Shown: positions 26,985 to 36,300 of the stretch, in pieces
Position numbering within the stretch: position 1 is the first letter of the stretch
Layout of the letters: every line of letters starts with the position of its first letter
Assembly: GCA_017307735.1 (NCBI GenBank)
Contig: JAFKGR010000002.1
Location: 1-64,000, forward strand
Direction: 5' to 3'
Length of the DNA stretch: 64,000 bases
From: Chitinophagaceae bacterium
GTDB taxonomy: Bacteria > Bacteroidota > Bacteroidia > Chitinophagales > Chitinophagaceae
The notes under the pieces: generated by a model
Told to the model about the DNA's origin: nothing
The model's database searches: none
The model's input: the letters and a program-made list of their open reading frames with translations, nothing else
Translations under genes and position numbers: made by a program

Positions 26985-28097
26985 TTGGATCAGGTAAAAA
27001 AAAGACAGTCGTGGGTGGATTATGCGAGAGGGGTCGCCATCCTTTTAGTTGCTTACCGTCATGTTTTTGAAGGTATCAAGAGTTCGGGGATCTCTGTTGA
27101 AAATTACATGTACCTGGAGCATTTCAATATTGGTTTCTTCAGTTTCAGGATGCCTTTGTTTTTCATTGTGTCAGGCATTTTTCTTTCTGCCAGTTTTTCA
27201 AAAAGGGGTTTGAGAAAATATGTTGAAAACAAGGCAAAGATTATTTTATGGCCCTATTTTCTCTGGGGAATTTTACAAATCACCCTACAGATAATATTCT
27301 CCGGATACGTAAACAGAACCAAAACGGTTTACTCTTATTTGTATTTATTATACCAGCCGGTAGAGATAGAACAATTCTGGTATTTATATGCGTTGTTCAA
27401 TGTGAGCGTGCTCTATGTGTTCCTGAAATATGTAGTCCGTTTAAAAACTTGGCACCAGGTGATTCTGGCCGCTGCCATGTATTTCGGGTGTTCTTATTTC
27501 AATCGTCAGAGTATCAATCTTGGATTCCTTTTAGATATTTTCCACAACTATATATTCATTCTGATTGGCGATATGATCCATACCTGGATCAGAGATCCAA
27601 AGAGGATAAAAATGCTTCAGGAATGGAAAACCTTTTTCATTCTGATTATTCCATTTGCTGCCACACAGGGTTATTTTCTCTACCGGAATATTAATTCAAC
27701 GGTCAATAAGTACCGCTTTGTTGAATATTATGAACCAACTATATTTTTAGTAATTGCCCTGACCGGCTGTGCTTTCGTTATCTGTTGTTGTTTTTTATTG
27801 CAGCGGTATAATAAGCAAAACTGGCTGAGGGTCTTGGGACGAAATTCATTATACATTTATGTTTCTCATGTAATAATTTTTGCCGCATTCCGTGTTCTCC
27901 TGACAAGAATATTTCATATTTATAATGTTCCATTTCTTTTAATTGTTTGTATCGCTATTGGAGTGACAATTCCCGTATTTCTTTTCAGATTGTCGGAGAG
28001 GCTTGGAATGGAATGGATTTTCACCCTGGAAAAGCCCGGTAAGACTCAATATGAAAAAAATAACATTGCCGTTTCGGAGGCAAGAATAGCAAATTAA
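26985..28097 (+). CDS. Acyltransferase family 3 (OafA/exopolysaccharide acetyltransferase type)
   Basis: This 370-residue integral membrane protein has about ten helices. The N-terminal signature SWVDYARGVAILLVAYRHVFEG carries the conserved Arg and His of acyltransferase-3 enzymes, and FRMPLFFIVSGIFLS follows. It probably O-acetylates or otherwise acylates the polymer repeat unit. The start read here is TTG, 3 bp after the Wzc-like stop. Confidence 0.9.
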   Translation: MDQVKKRQSWVDYARGVAILLVAYRHVFEGIKSSGISVENYMYLEHFNIGFFSFRMPLFFIVSGIFLSASFSKRGLRKYVENKAKIILWPYFLWGILQITLQIIFSGYVNRTKTVYSYLYLLYQPVEIEQFWYLYALFNVSVLYVFLKYVVRLKTWHQVILAAAMYFGCSYFNRQSINLGFLLDIFHNYIFILIGDMIHTWIRDPKRIKMLQEWKTFFILIIPFAATQGYFLYRNINSTVNKYRFVEYYEPTIFLVIALTGCAFVICCCFLLQRYNKQNWLRVLGRNSLYIYVSHVIIFAAFRVLLTRIFHIYNVPFLLIVCIAIGVTIPVFLFRLSERLGMEWIFTLEKPGKTQYEKNNIAVSEARIAN

Positions 28098-28099
28098 AA

Positions 28100-29458
28100 A
28101 TGGAGGATAAGAAATATAATGAATGGATTAAGCCCGGAATTTTCAACGGGCTGCAAAAGGTTTCGATTCCTCTGTTTGGAGTGTTAAGTACGGCGCTGCT
28201 GGCACATGAAGTACTTTCCAAACATGATATGGGTGTATGGGTAAATTTCCTGACGATAACAACTTTTGCCGAAATGTTCAGGGATGGGATTGTCAGAAGC
28301 GCTTTGATCAGGTACATCAATTTTTCAGAAAAAAAAGATCATGTGGAAATTATGTCTTCAGCCTTTTTTCTGAATGTATTGATTTCGTTGCTGGCCGCAA
28401 TTCTGCTTTTTACTTTTTCACATCATATTGAAGGTTTTCTGAAATCGCCCGGATTGTCTTATATGCTGCGTATCTATGCTTTCACCCTGATATTTCTTGT
28501 TTTTTTTTCACACATAGAGTGGTTGATGTATGCACATTCTTCATTTAAAAATTTATTTCTCACCTATCTGGTAAGGCAGGGTGGGACGCTGCTGGCCATT
28601 TTTGTTTATTATTTAATTTTTGGAATGGCAACTGTTAAAACGCTTGTATTTATTTATACCGGAGGCATTGCAGCAGGAATGATAACAGGTTTTTTGCTGA
28701 TGCGAAGTTTATTCAGCCTCAGATTTGTCATGAGTGGAAAATGGATTTCAACTTTATGGAATTTTGGAAAATTTGTTTTTGGAACCAATATCGGTTCACT
28801 GATTTTCAGAAGCGCCGATCAGTTTTTATTGTCAAATATCACCGGTAGTGCAGGGCTGGTTGCGTCTCAGAATATTTCCATAAGAATTGTGAATGTGGCC
28901 GACATTCCCTCACAAACCATTGGTGATATTTTATTTCCCAAAAGCAGCAATCCTGATTTGTTGAAAAGGCCCGGCCAGATAAAATATTATTACGAAAAGG
29001 CTGTCGGTAGCGCACTTTCAATTGTGTTACCTTTTATTGTTGTTGTTCTTTTGTTTCCAAAATATATTATCCTTATTCTCGCCGGACGTCAATATTTTGA
29101 TGCGATCCCCTATTTGCAGGTAGTTTCATTTACGGCTATTTTTCTGGCGTACATCAAACAGTGGGGAGTGATTATTGACAGTACCGGAAGGCCACAGATC
29201 AACTTTATTGTACTGGTAATTTTATCTGCACTGCAGATAACCTTCTGTTATTTCTTTATTTCAAGATACAGTTTGATGGGAGCAGCTTATGCTTTGTTAT
29301 CAACCAATGTGATTGGATTTATTATTACTCAATCCCTGCTGCACCGGTATTTTAAAATCAATTTTCTCAATTGTTTTAAATATTGTTTCCTTTTTTATCC
29401 TGAGATTTTTTCATTATTATATGAAAAATTTCTCCGGCCAAAATTTGTCAAACAATGA
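28100..29458 (+). CDS. Polysaccharide flippase (Wzx/MOP family)
   Basis: This 452-residue protein has 12 or so membrane helices and the layout of oligosaccharide flippases. Recognisable parts are PGIFNGLQKVSIPLFGVLSTALLAH, FGTNIGSLIFRSADQFLLSN and the mid-protein ADIPSQTIGDILFPKSS. It is expected to move lipid-linked repeat units across the inner membrane. It starts 2 bp after the acyltransferase and overlaps the next gene by 4 bp (ATGA). Confidence 0.87.
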   Translation: MEDKKYNEWIKPGIFNGLQKVSIPLFGVLSTALLAHEVLSKHDMGVWVNFLTITTFAEMFRDGIVRSALIRYINFSEKKDHVEIMSSAFFLNVLISLLAAILLFTFSHHIEGFLKSPGLSYMLRIYAFTLIFLVFFSHIEWLMYAHSSFKNLFLTYLVRQGGTLLAIFVYYLIFGMATVKTLVFIYTGGIAAGMITGFLLMRSLFSLRFVMSGKWISTLWNFGKFVFGTNIGSLIFRSADQFLLSNITGSAGLVASQNISIRIVNVADIPSQTIGDILFPKSSNPDLLKRPGQIKYYYEKAVGSALSIVLPFIVVVLLFPKYIILILAGRQYFDAIPYLQVVSFTAIFLAYIKQWGVIIDSTGRPQINFIVLVILSALQITFCYFFISRYSLMGAAYALLSTNVIGFIITQSLLHRYFKINFLNCFKYCFLFYPEIFSLLYEKFLRPKFVKQ

Positions 29459-30654
29459 CAGGAAAAGATATTGTGATGTTCAGCCTGCAATCCTGGGATA
29501 TGGATATCGGCGGTAATTTTAAAGATATCGCCAAAGTGATTGCTTTAAAAAACCGCGTGATTTATGTGAACCGTCCGCTCGATGTTATTACAAGAATCCA
29601 GGACAGAAAAAGCGTTCAGACGCAGGCAAGGCTGAGATCAATCCGTGGCGTTGAAAATTCAGTCACAGAGGTTGAAAAGAATTTATGGGTTCTGAATATT
29701 CCTGAACTATTGTATTCGATAAACTTTTTACCAAAAGGATTTTTTTATACCTGGTTGAATAAAAAAAATAACCGGATGGTGGCAAAGGGAATTCGCGATG
29801 CAATGAAAAAATTGGAATTTAAGAATGAGGTGTTGCTCATCGACAATGATTTTTTTAATGGCCGCTATTTAAAGGAGTATCTTAACCCGGAAGTTTTTAT
29901 TTATTACCTGAGAGATTACCTGAGATTTCATAAATATTTTCAGAAGCACGGAAGCAGGGCGGAACCTGAGATTATTTCAAAAGCAGATGCGGTAATTACG
30001 GATTCGGTTTATCTCGATAATTATGCGAGACAATACAACAGGCGATGTTTTTATATACCCAAAGGGTGTAGTGACGAGTTCAGAAAATTGGATCATAGTG
30101 AGCCTGATGACCTGAAGGAAATACCGCATCCGAGGGTAGGGTATTTGGGTGCATTGACTTCAAAGAGGATTGATGTTGATTTATTGGAAAAAATTGCGAA
30201 GGCGCTACCGGAATACAATTTTGTTTTTATAGGTCCGGAAGATGAAGTATTTAAGAAATCGGTTCTTCACCAAATGTCAAATGTATTTTTTCCTGGATTT
30301 AAAGAACAATCATTAGCTCCGGCTTATATTCAGCATTTTGACGTCTGTACAAATATTCAGGTGATTAATGAAACGACCATAGGAAATCATCCAAGAAAAA
30401 TTCTTGAATATTTATCAGCCGGAAAGCCTGTAGTAGCAACCAAAACGGATGCGATGATGGAATATGAGAATCTCGTATTTTTATGTGATACGGAAAGCGG
30501 GTATATCGATGGAATTAAATGTGCGGTTGCTGAATCCGGTGATGAAAGAAAGAGGGAGGCAAGAATTTTGAGAGGAAATGAATATACCTGGGAAGCAACC
30601 ACAGAAAAGTTTTACAAGGTTATCGAGGGAGTATATGAAAACAAAAAAAGTTAG
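29455..30654 (+). CDS. Glycosyltransferase, GT4/GT1-like (GT-B fold)
   Basis: This 399-residue protein has an N-terminal domain with FSLQSWDMDIGGNFKDIAK and a C-terminal nucleotide-sugar domain with HPRVGYLGALTSKRID, FVFIGPEDEVF and the acceptor/donor loop HPRKILEYLSAGKPVVATKTDAM. It probably adds a sugar to the lipid-linked exopolysaccharide unit. It overlaps the flippase by 4 bp and the next small gene by 20 bp. Confidence 0.9.
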   Translation: MTGKDIVMFSLQSWDMDIGGNFKDIAKVIALKNRVIYVNRPLDVITRIQDRKSVQTQARLRSIRGVENSVTEVEKNLWVLNIPELLYSINFLPKGFFYTWLNKKNNRMVAKGIRDAMKKLEFKNEVLLIDNDFFNGRYLKEYLNPEVFIYYLRDYLRFHKYFQKHGSRAEPEIISKADAVITDSVYLDNYARQYNRRCFYIPKGCSDEFRKLDHSEPDDLKEIPHPRVGYLGALTSKRIDVDLLEKIAKALPEYNFVFIGPEDEVFKKSVLHQMSNVFFPGFKEQSLAPAYIQHFDVCTNIQVINETTIGNHPRKILEYLSAGKPVVATKTDAMMEYENLVFLCDTESGYIDGIKCAVAESGDERKREARILRGNEYTWEATTEKFYKVIEGVYENKKS

Positions 30655-30769
30655 GAAACTAAAGAGTTCAATTAATGAAATCAGGAGCGATTCCCTGGCG
30701 GAAGTATTGGCTTTGCTTTACGTGACGATTTTAATTCTCGCCATGTTTCTGAAAATTTTATTCGGTTAA
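30635..30769 (+). CDS. 44-residue single-TM protein in the exopolysaccharide operon
   Basis: Starting at ATG 30635, the frame encodes a basic N-terminus (MKTKKVRKLKSSINEIR) and one membrane helix (LAEVLALLYVTILILAMFLKILFG). It overlaps the glycosyltransferase end by 20 bp and ends 3 bp before the polymerase gene, which supports real, coupled translation. Function is unknown; it may assist the polymerase or the Wzc-like protein. An in-frame ATG at 30578 is less likely because it lies deep inside the upstream gene. Confidence 0.6.
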   Translation: MKTKKVRKLKSSINEIRSDSLAEVLALLYVTILILAMFLKILFG

Positions 30770-30772
30770 AGG

Positions 30773-32263
30773 ATGATCAAAACATTGGCAAATTCGCGGG
30801 GTGGCTGGTTAAAGAAAGAGTTTTTCTCAAAGGGCATGGTATCACCGGCAGGCATAGGTTTATTGTCTTTTGTGGCGGTCGTATTTGCAATTCTTTTTTT
30901 TACAGGTTATAAGCTGATTCCGTTTTTAGCTGTCGGCGGATTGATTGGTCTCATAGTTTTATACCTCTGTTTTTTCAAGCCATACGTAGGTTTTTTCATT
31001 GTAACGCTCATAGCTTTTTTTGCTTTTTATCCAAAACATATTTTGAATATTGACCCTCCTTTCAGCACCCTCGTGGAGGTATTGATGTGGATAGTATTTC
31101 TTGGATCGACAAGAGAGGTTCCTCCCAAAGGGATCAAAAATTCTTTACTGAGTACACCGGTTGCCAAGGTGTTCATCCTTTATACGGCTTACCATCTGAT
31201 TGAATTTTTTAATCCGGATATGTACAGCAAGGCCGGATATATTTTTGTAATGCGGAAATTTTTTATGTTTATCATCATTTACATTTCTGCATACCGGCTC
31301 ATCAATACGCCATCACGATTCAGATTTTTTTTAAAGTTCTGGATAGTCATGGCATTTATAGCAGCGTTGTATGGTTGCTATCAGCATTGGTTTGGTTACC
31401 TGCCCCCTGAAATGAGTTATTTGAGAAGACACCCCAAAGAATATGACCTGATGTTTCAAAGCGGGCAAATGAGGATCTTTTCTTTTTTATCCGATGTGGT
31501 TTCGTTTGGAGTCTTGGCGGGAACGATGTGTGTGGTTTCAGTGGTACTTGCAATTAATGAGAAAAGAAAAAAGGAAAAATACATTTTGTTCCTAATGGCA
31601 TTCATCATGTTTTTGGGAATGTCCTATTCCGGAACCAGAACAACTACAATTATAGTTCCGGTAGGGATTTCAATTTATTTATTAATGACAATTAAAAACA
31701 GGACAACATTGATTACCCTTTTTGCAACGGTACTTGCTATTTTGTTTGTCCTCTTTGCACCCATTTACACTCCTTCCATTCAGCGGATGCGGAGTACTTT
31801 TGATCCTGAAAATGCTTCGTTGAATGTAAGAGATGAAAATCGCCATTATATCCAGCCCTATATTTACGCGCACCCCATCGGTGGGGGGTTGGCTACAGCC
31901 GGAGTTGCAGGAAGACAGTATAACCCAACGCATCCTTTGGCCGGTTTCCCGCCGGACAGCGGTTTCCTGCAAATGGCTTTGGAAATCGGGTGGATAGGCC
32001 TGGGGTTGACTGTGATATTTTACCTGACCATTTTGTATCAGGGTGTTTACCATTATTTCAGAATTCGAAATCCTGAGTATAAAGTTTATGCAGTAGCTCT
32101 TGTAGGTTTCCTGTTGAGTATAATGGTGACTCAATATTCTCAGGTATCGATTGGGCAGATACCTGGTATCATTCTTTTCATGTCTGCCATTGGAATGTCC
32201 AAAAGGCTTTTTGAATTTGATGAAGCAGAACATCAGAAAAATCAAATTATATTGCGAACATAA
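30773..32263 (+). CDS. O-antigen polymerase/ligase-like membrane protein (Wzy_C family)
   Basis: This 496-residue protein has about ten to twelve helices and a large periplasmic loop with RDENRHYIQPYIYAHPIGGGLATAG and HPLAGFPPDSGFLQMALEIGWIGL. This matches the conserved His/Gly loop and H...D.gfl..l.e.G.iGl region of Wzy_C proteins. It probably polymerises the repeat units. It fits the Wzx/Wzy/Wzc set of this operon. Confidence 0.9.
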   Translation: MIKTLANSRGGWLKKEFFSKGMVSPAGIGLLSFVAVVFAILFFTGYKLIPFLAVGGLIGLIVLYLCFFKPYVGFFIVTLIAFFAFYPKHILNIDPPFSTLVEVLMWIVFLGSTREVPPKGIKNSLLSTPVAKVFILYTAYHLIEFFNPDMYSKAGYIFVMRKFFMFIIIYISAYRLINTPSRFRFFLKFWIVMAFIAALYGCYQHWFGYLPPEMSYLRRHPKEYDLMFQSGQMRIFSFLSDVVSFGVLAGTMCVVSVVLAINEKRKKEKYILFLMAFIMFLGMSYSGTRTTTIIVPVGISIYLLMTIKNRTTLITLFATVLAILFVLFAPIYTPSIQRMRSTFDPENASLNVRDENRHYIQPYIYAHPIGGGLATAGVAGRQYNPTHPLAGFPPDSGFLQMALEIGWIGLGLTVIFYLTILYQGVYHYFRIRNPEYKVYAVALVGFLLSIMVTQYSQVSIGQIPGIILFMSAIGMSKRLFEFDEAEHQKNQIILRT

Positions 32264-32275
32264 AAGATTTATTAA

Positions 32276-33037
32276 ATGCGAATCGTCGTTTTGATTATTT
32301 TTTTATTGGGTTCAATGCCCGTCGTTGCCCAACGTATTAACCAGGTTCCGGATACACTCAGGAAACCTGAAACAGGAAACCAGGATAAAACTGCAAAAAT
32401 CGTTCAGGATAACGAAATTAATAACGTGACTGCCGAAGATGTCATCAAGAAAAAACTTGTCAGCATCGCCCTGAAAAATCCGATTTTTCAAATTGATGAT
32501 GCCAATATCGCAATTGCAGAAGCCAACCGGAGAAAAGCCGGAACAGCTTTGCTTGGTACTGTGGGCCTGGGTGGCAACATCAATGAATTTGTCATTAATA
32601 ATTCGCCGACGGCTAACTTTTACCCAAAATATAATTTCGGTTTAAATCTTCCTTTCGACATTTTTTCAAAAATAAAGAACGAAAAAAAGGTGACCGAGCA
32701 AACCATTCTGATTGCGGAGGGTACCAAAAAACAACATGAACAGGAAATTACTGCTGAAACACTGACGAGGTATGAAAACTATAAAGAAAAGGCAGATCTT
32801 GTTACACTTCAGAATATTTCATTGGCCAATAATCTATCAGATTATCAACTGGCACAAAAAAACTTTGAAGACGGTACAATCACTATTGAAGCGCTTAACC
32901 GTATCTATCAAAACTACATGGGAGAGAGGAGTAAACTTGTCACCGCAAAAAAGGATTTGAATGTTGCCGTTATCGAGCTTGAAGAAATGCTCGGCATGCC
33001 ATTAGCAAAAGCTGTTCCGGGGTTGATTACCAGGTGA
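32276..33037 (+). CDS. TolC-family outer-membrane-like protein, half-length
   Basis: This 253-residue protein has a signal peptide ending MPVVAQ and the helical, Asn/Ala-rich pattern of TolC-type efflux proteins, including FQIDDANIAIAEANRRKAGTAL and YQNYMGERSKLVTAKKDLNVAVIELEEMLGMPL. It carries only one helical-hairpin set, so it is about half the size of classical TolC. It closes the operon, 12 bp after the polymerase gene. A role in export across the outer membrane is likely but not shown. Confidence 0.72.
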   Translation: MRIVVLIIFLLGSMPVVAQRINQVPDTLRKPETGNQDKTAKIVQDNEINNVTAEDVIKKKLVSIALKNPIFQIDDANIAIAEANRRKAGTALLGTVGLGGNINEFVINNSPTANFYPKYNFGLNLPFDIFSKIKNEKKVTEQTILIAEGTKKQHEQEITAETLTRYENYKEKADLVTLQNISLANNLSDYQLAQKNFEDGTITIEALNRIYQNYMGERSKLVTAKKDLNVAVIELEEMLGMPLAKAVPGLITR

Positions 33038-33339
33038 TACGAATATTTAACAGTTTGTTTGTCAACTTAAACTATTCTAAATCAGCTTATGTGGATAACT
33101 ATTTCCACAGTGTACTGCTTTCATTTGGGATGTGGATAAATCATAAGTTTTTTAACTGAAAAATTTATTTGCTTTGCCGAAATATTCTGTAAGAATATTC
33201 GTTTTCAAAATATCCAAACCTAAGAAAAACAGATCCCTGATTCGTTTTTGTTTTTCAACGTTAAATGGATTTGCCGCAAAAAAGTGCGGCATGGTTAAAC
33301 GCAAGATTTTTGAATACCTGATCCTATTAAAACCGAATA
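33038..33339. other. Intergenic region with two perfect DnaA-box-like 9-mers
   Basis: No gene seen. TGTGGATAA (the complement of the DnaA box TTATCCACA) occurs at 33090-33098 and 33131-33139, and a partial third match (ATTTCCACA) lies between them. The rest is AT-rich and presumably holds the promoter of the PKD-repeat gene at 33340. Confidence 0.45.
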
Positions 33340-36300
33340 ATGAGGGAGTTCTCTTTACGTTTATCTTTTCTGGTTTTGCTAACTACTGTGGCTGTAAAGG
33401 TTTCCTTTTCTCAGCAGTTCCAGACAAAACTTTCAGGTTGGAATGCCTATGTCCATTTACCGGGAGATTATGATCAAAACCCCACAAAATATTATCCATT
33501 AATTGTTTTTGTTCCCGGTCTGGGAGAGGTGGGTACCGATCCATCCTTATTATTGGTTTACGGCCCCAATAAATTTGTGGCAGATGGAAACCCAATGGAA
33601 TTCATGGTAAATGGAGTTTTGGAAAAACCGATTCTCATTTCAATTCAACCGCCAAATGCCTGGTCGCCGGCAACAGGAATGAAACCCGTTTTAGATCAAA
33701 TCATCCAGACCTGGAGAGTTGATACAAACAGGATCAACCTTACCGGATTATCTATGGGGGGCTGGGAAGTGGAAGGCTTCGTCAGCTTTTACGACATCAA
33801 TTGGACAAAAGAAATTGCATCCATAGTTTCCATGTCAAGAGTGGAACCGGGGAACGCAGGTTATGATACTTTAAAAACTTTTGCTTTAAACGGAGGTAAG
33901 ATTTGGGGCTTTGAAGGCACACTGGATCAGCGCTATATGGCGCGTGCGAGAGATGTGGTAAACCGTGTAGTGCCCGGAGCATACCGATATTATCAATATG
34001 ACGGCGGACATTGCTGTTGGAATACCTGGTATGATCCCAATTGGAAAGATCCCTCAGACGGAGAAAGTATTTACACCTGGATGTTGAAGCAGAGAAGGGG
34101 AGGTGTGACGAGCACTGTCAACCAACCACCGGTTGTAAATGCCGGAAAAGATACCACGATCACAGCTCCTGCAAATTCGATTAACCTGAGCGGTTTCGCC
34201 TCTGATCCGGATGGTTCTATTTCAAAGATATTATGGTCGCAGGACTCCGGTCCAAATACTGCAATAATACAATCGCCCAATTCATTAAATACGGATATCA
34301 GAAATCTGGTGGCCGGTACCTATGTTTTTTCATTAAAGGCGACTGATAATCTTGGGCTTGCGTCTTCGGCAACTATGAAGGTGTCCCTGACTGCAACACA
34401 GGATAGTTTGCCCGTAGCCAATGCCGGATCAGACCAGATAATTACTTTGCCCCTGGACAGTGTCCAATTATCCGGGAGCGGCACTACATCATCAGGTTCA
34501 ATTACAAAATATGCATGGTACCAGGTTTCTGGGCCATCGTCTGCGTATATATTGAATGATTCATCGGCTACTACATGGGTTCAAAATCTTATTGCGGGCC
34601 AATATACTTTTGCCTTTATTGTTACCAATGATGCAGGATTAAAAGACACATCGACAGTAAAGGTGACGGTAAACAATGCTTCAGCTCCGGCAGTAAACAT
34701 AAATGGAGGAAATAATCTGAATATTTCGGTTGACAGTACAACCCTCACCGGAGTGGCAAGCCCTTCGAATGGTTTGACAATAACTTCCTATTTATGGGAA
34801 GAGGTATCCGGAGGAACAGCTACCATTGTTACTCCGTCAGATAGTGCAACACATTTAACCGGATTGTCAAATGGAACCTACACTTTTAAACTCACAGTAA
34901 AACAAAGTGATGGACAGACTGCCAGTAGTACCATTAATCTGACGGTAACTTTAGGTTTTACAGGTACTACAACAGATTGCGGATGTACCTGGGTTTTTGA
35001 TCCGGCGACGAGCGACAGTTCCCTGTATTGGGTTAATAATGGAAGAATAAAAGCAGGTGATGTAATCTGTTTAAAAACGGGGAGATTCAACCATGTAAGC
35101 TTTGATGGATTGATTGGCGCTCCCGGCAATCCGATTACCATTAAAAACTGTGGAGGGCCGGTTATTATCGGCAGCGATTTTACTTATATGTTCAGAGTAA
35201 TGAACAGCAAGTACCTCCATATTACAGGAACCGGCGATCCCAATACATTTTATGGAATTAAGACCCAGCCATTTTTTACAAATCTGACCAGTGCAGCATA
35301 TTCATTTAATGGTGTATTATCTGATATTGAAATTGATCATGTCTGGGGCGACTCTACGAGGGTATGGGGAATACAGTTAAAAACAACACCCGTTGACTAT
35401 GATTCATTGACATGGCATCCTTATGGGGTTATCAATAATATCAAGATTCACGATTGTAAAATGTCAAATACCGGTGTTGAAGGATATTATATTGGTTATA
35501 CCGATTATGATGTGCCGGTAAAAACCGCAAGTGGTACCACCATTAATGTAGATGCACCACGTATCGTAAACCTGGAATTCCATGATAACATTTCTTTGAA
35601 TACCGGATGGGATGGGATGCAATTTGCAGCAGTGGATAATTTTGTTGCCTACAATAACTATATCCATAATTATGGAATGACAAATACCAGCGGCCAGATG
35701 GATGGTTTTATTCTGGGTGGCAGAACATGGGGAAGGATGTACAATAATTATATTGATTCGGGCGGATCTACCGGAATTCATCTGATGGGCTTCAACCAGA
35801 ATGCACCACCCACCTTAATCTATAACAATCTTGTCATTAATGCCGGATGGGATGGAATCTGGACGGATGACAGGCCGGGTAGCAACGACAGATATCCCAA
35901 TCAGAAATACTATATTTTCAACAACACCATTGTAAATCCTGCGCGTTACGGAGCAAATTTTTATAGCAGCAATGGTACGGTAAGTTCAGGCAACAGGTTT
36001 CAAAATAATTTAATCGTGAATCCGGCAAACAATTTTATCAATGAAGATAAAACAATGGCTGTTCCGGGGATGATAGATACAACACACAACTTTGGAATCA
36101 AGTCTTTGGCAAGTGCAGGTTTCATTCCCGGTACATGGAAACTTTCCCCGTTTTCGCCTGCATATAATATAACCGGTGTAGATGCCAGTGCATTTTTTAC
36201 TACAGATTACGATTACATGAACAGAAATGGTGTGTATGACATGGGAGCCTATATCAACGCTCCCGATACCATCACAGTTTTGACGGCTTATGCAGGTCAG

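Noticed and set aside
33090..33139. Calling the DnaA-box pair an origin of replication
   Set aside because: No dnaA, dnaN or other origin-linked gene is near and two boxes are too few; kept only as an observation.
33174..33473. 99-codon frame ahead of the PKD gene
   Set aside because: It overlaps the signal-peptide start of the large gene in another frame and looks non-coding.
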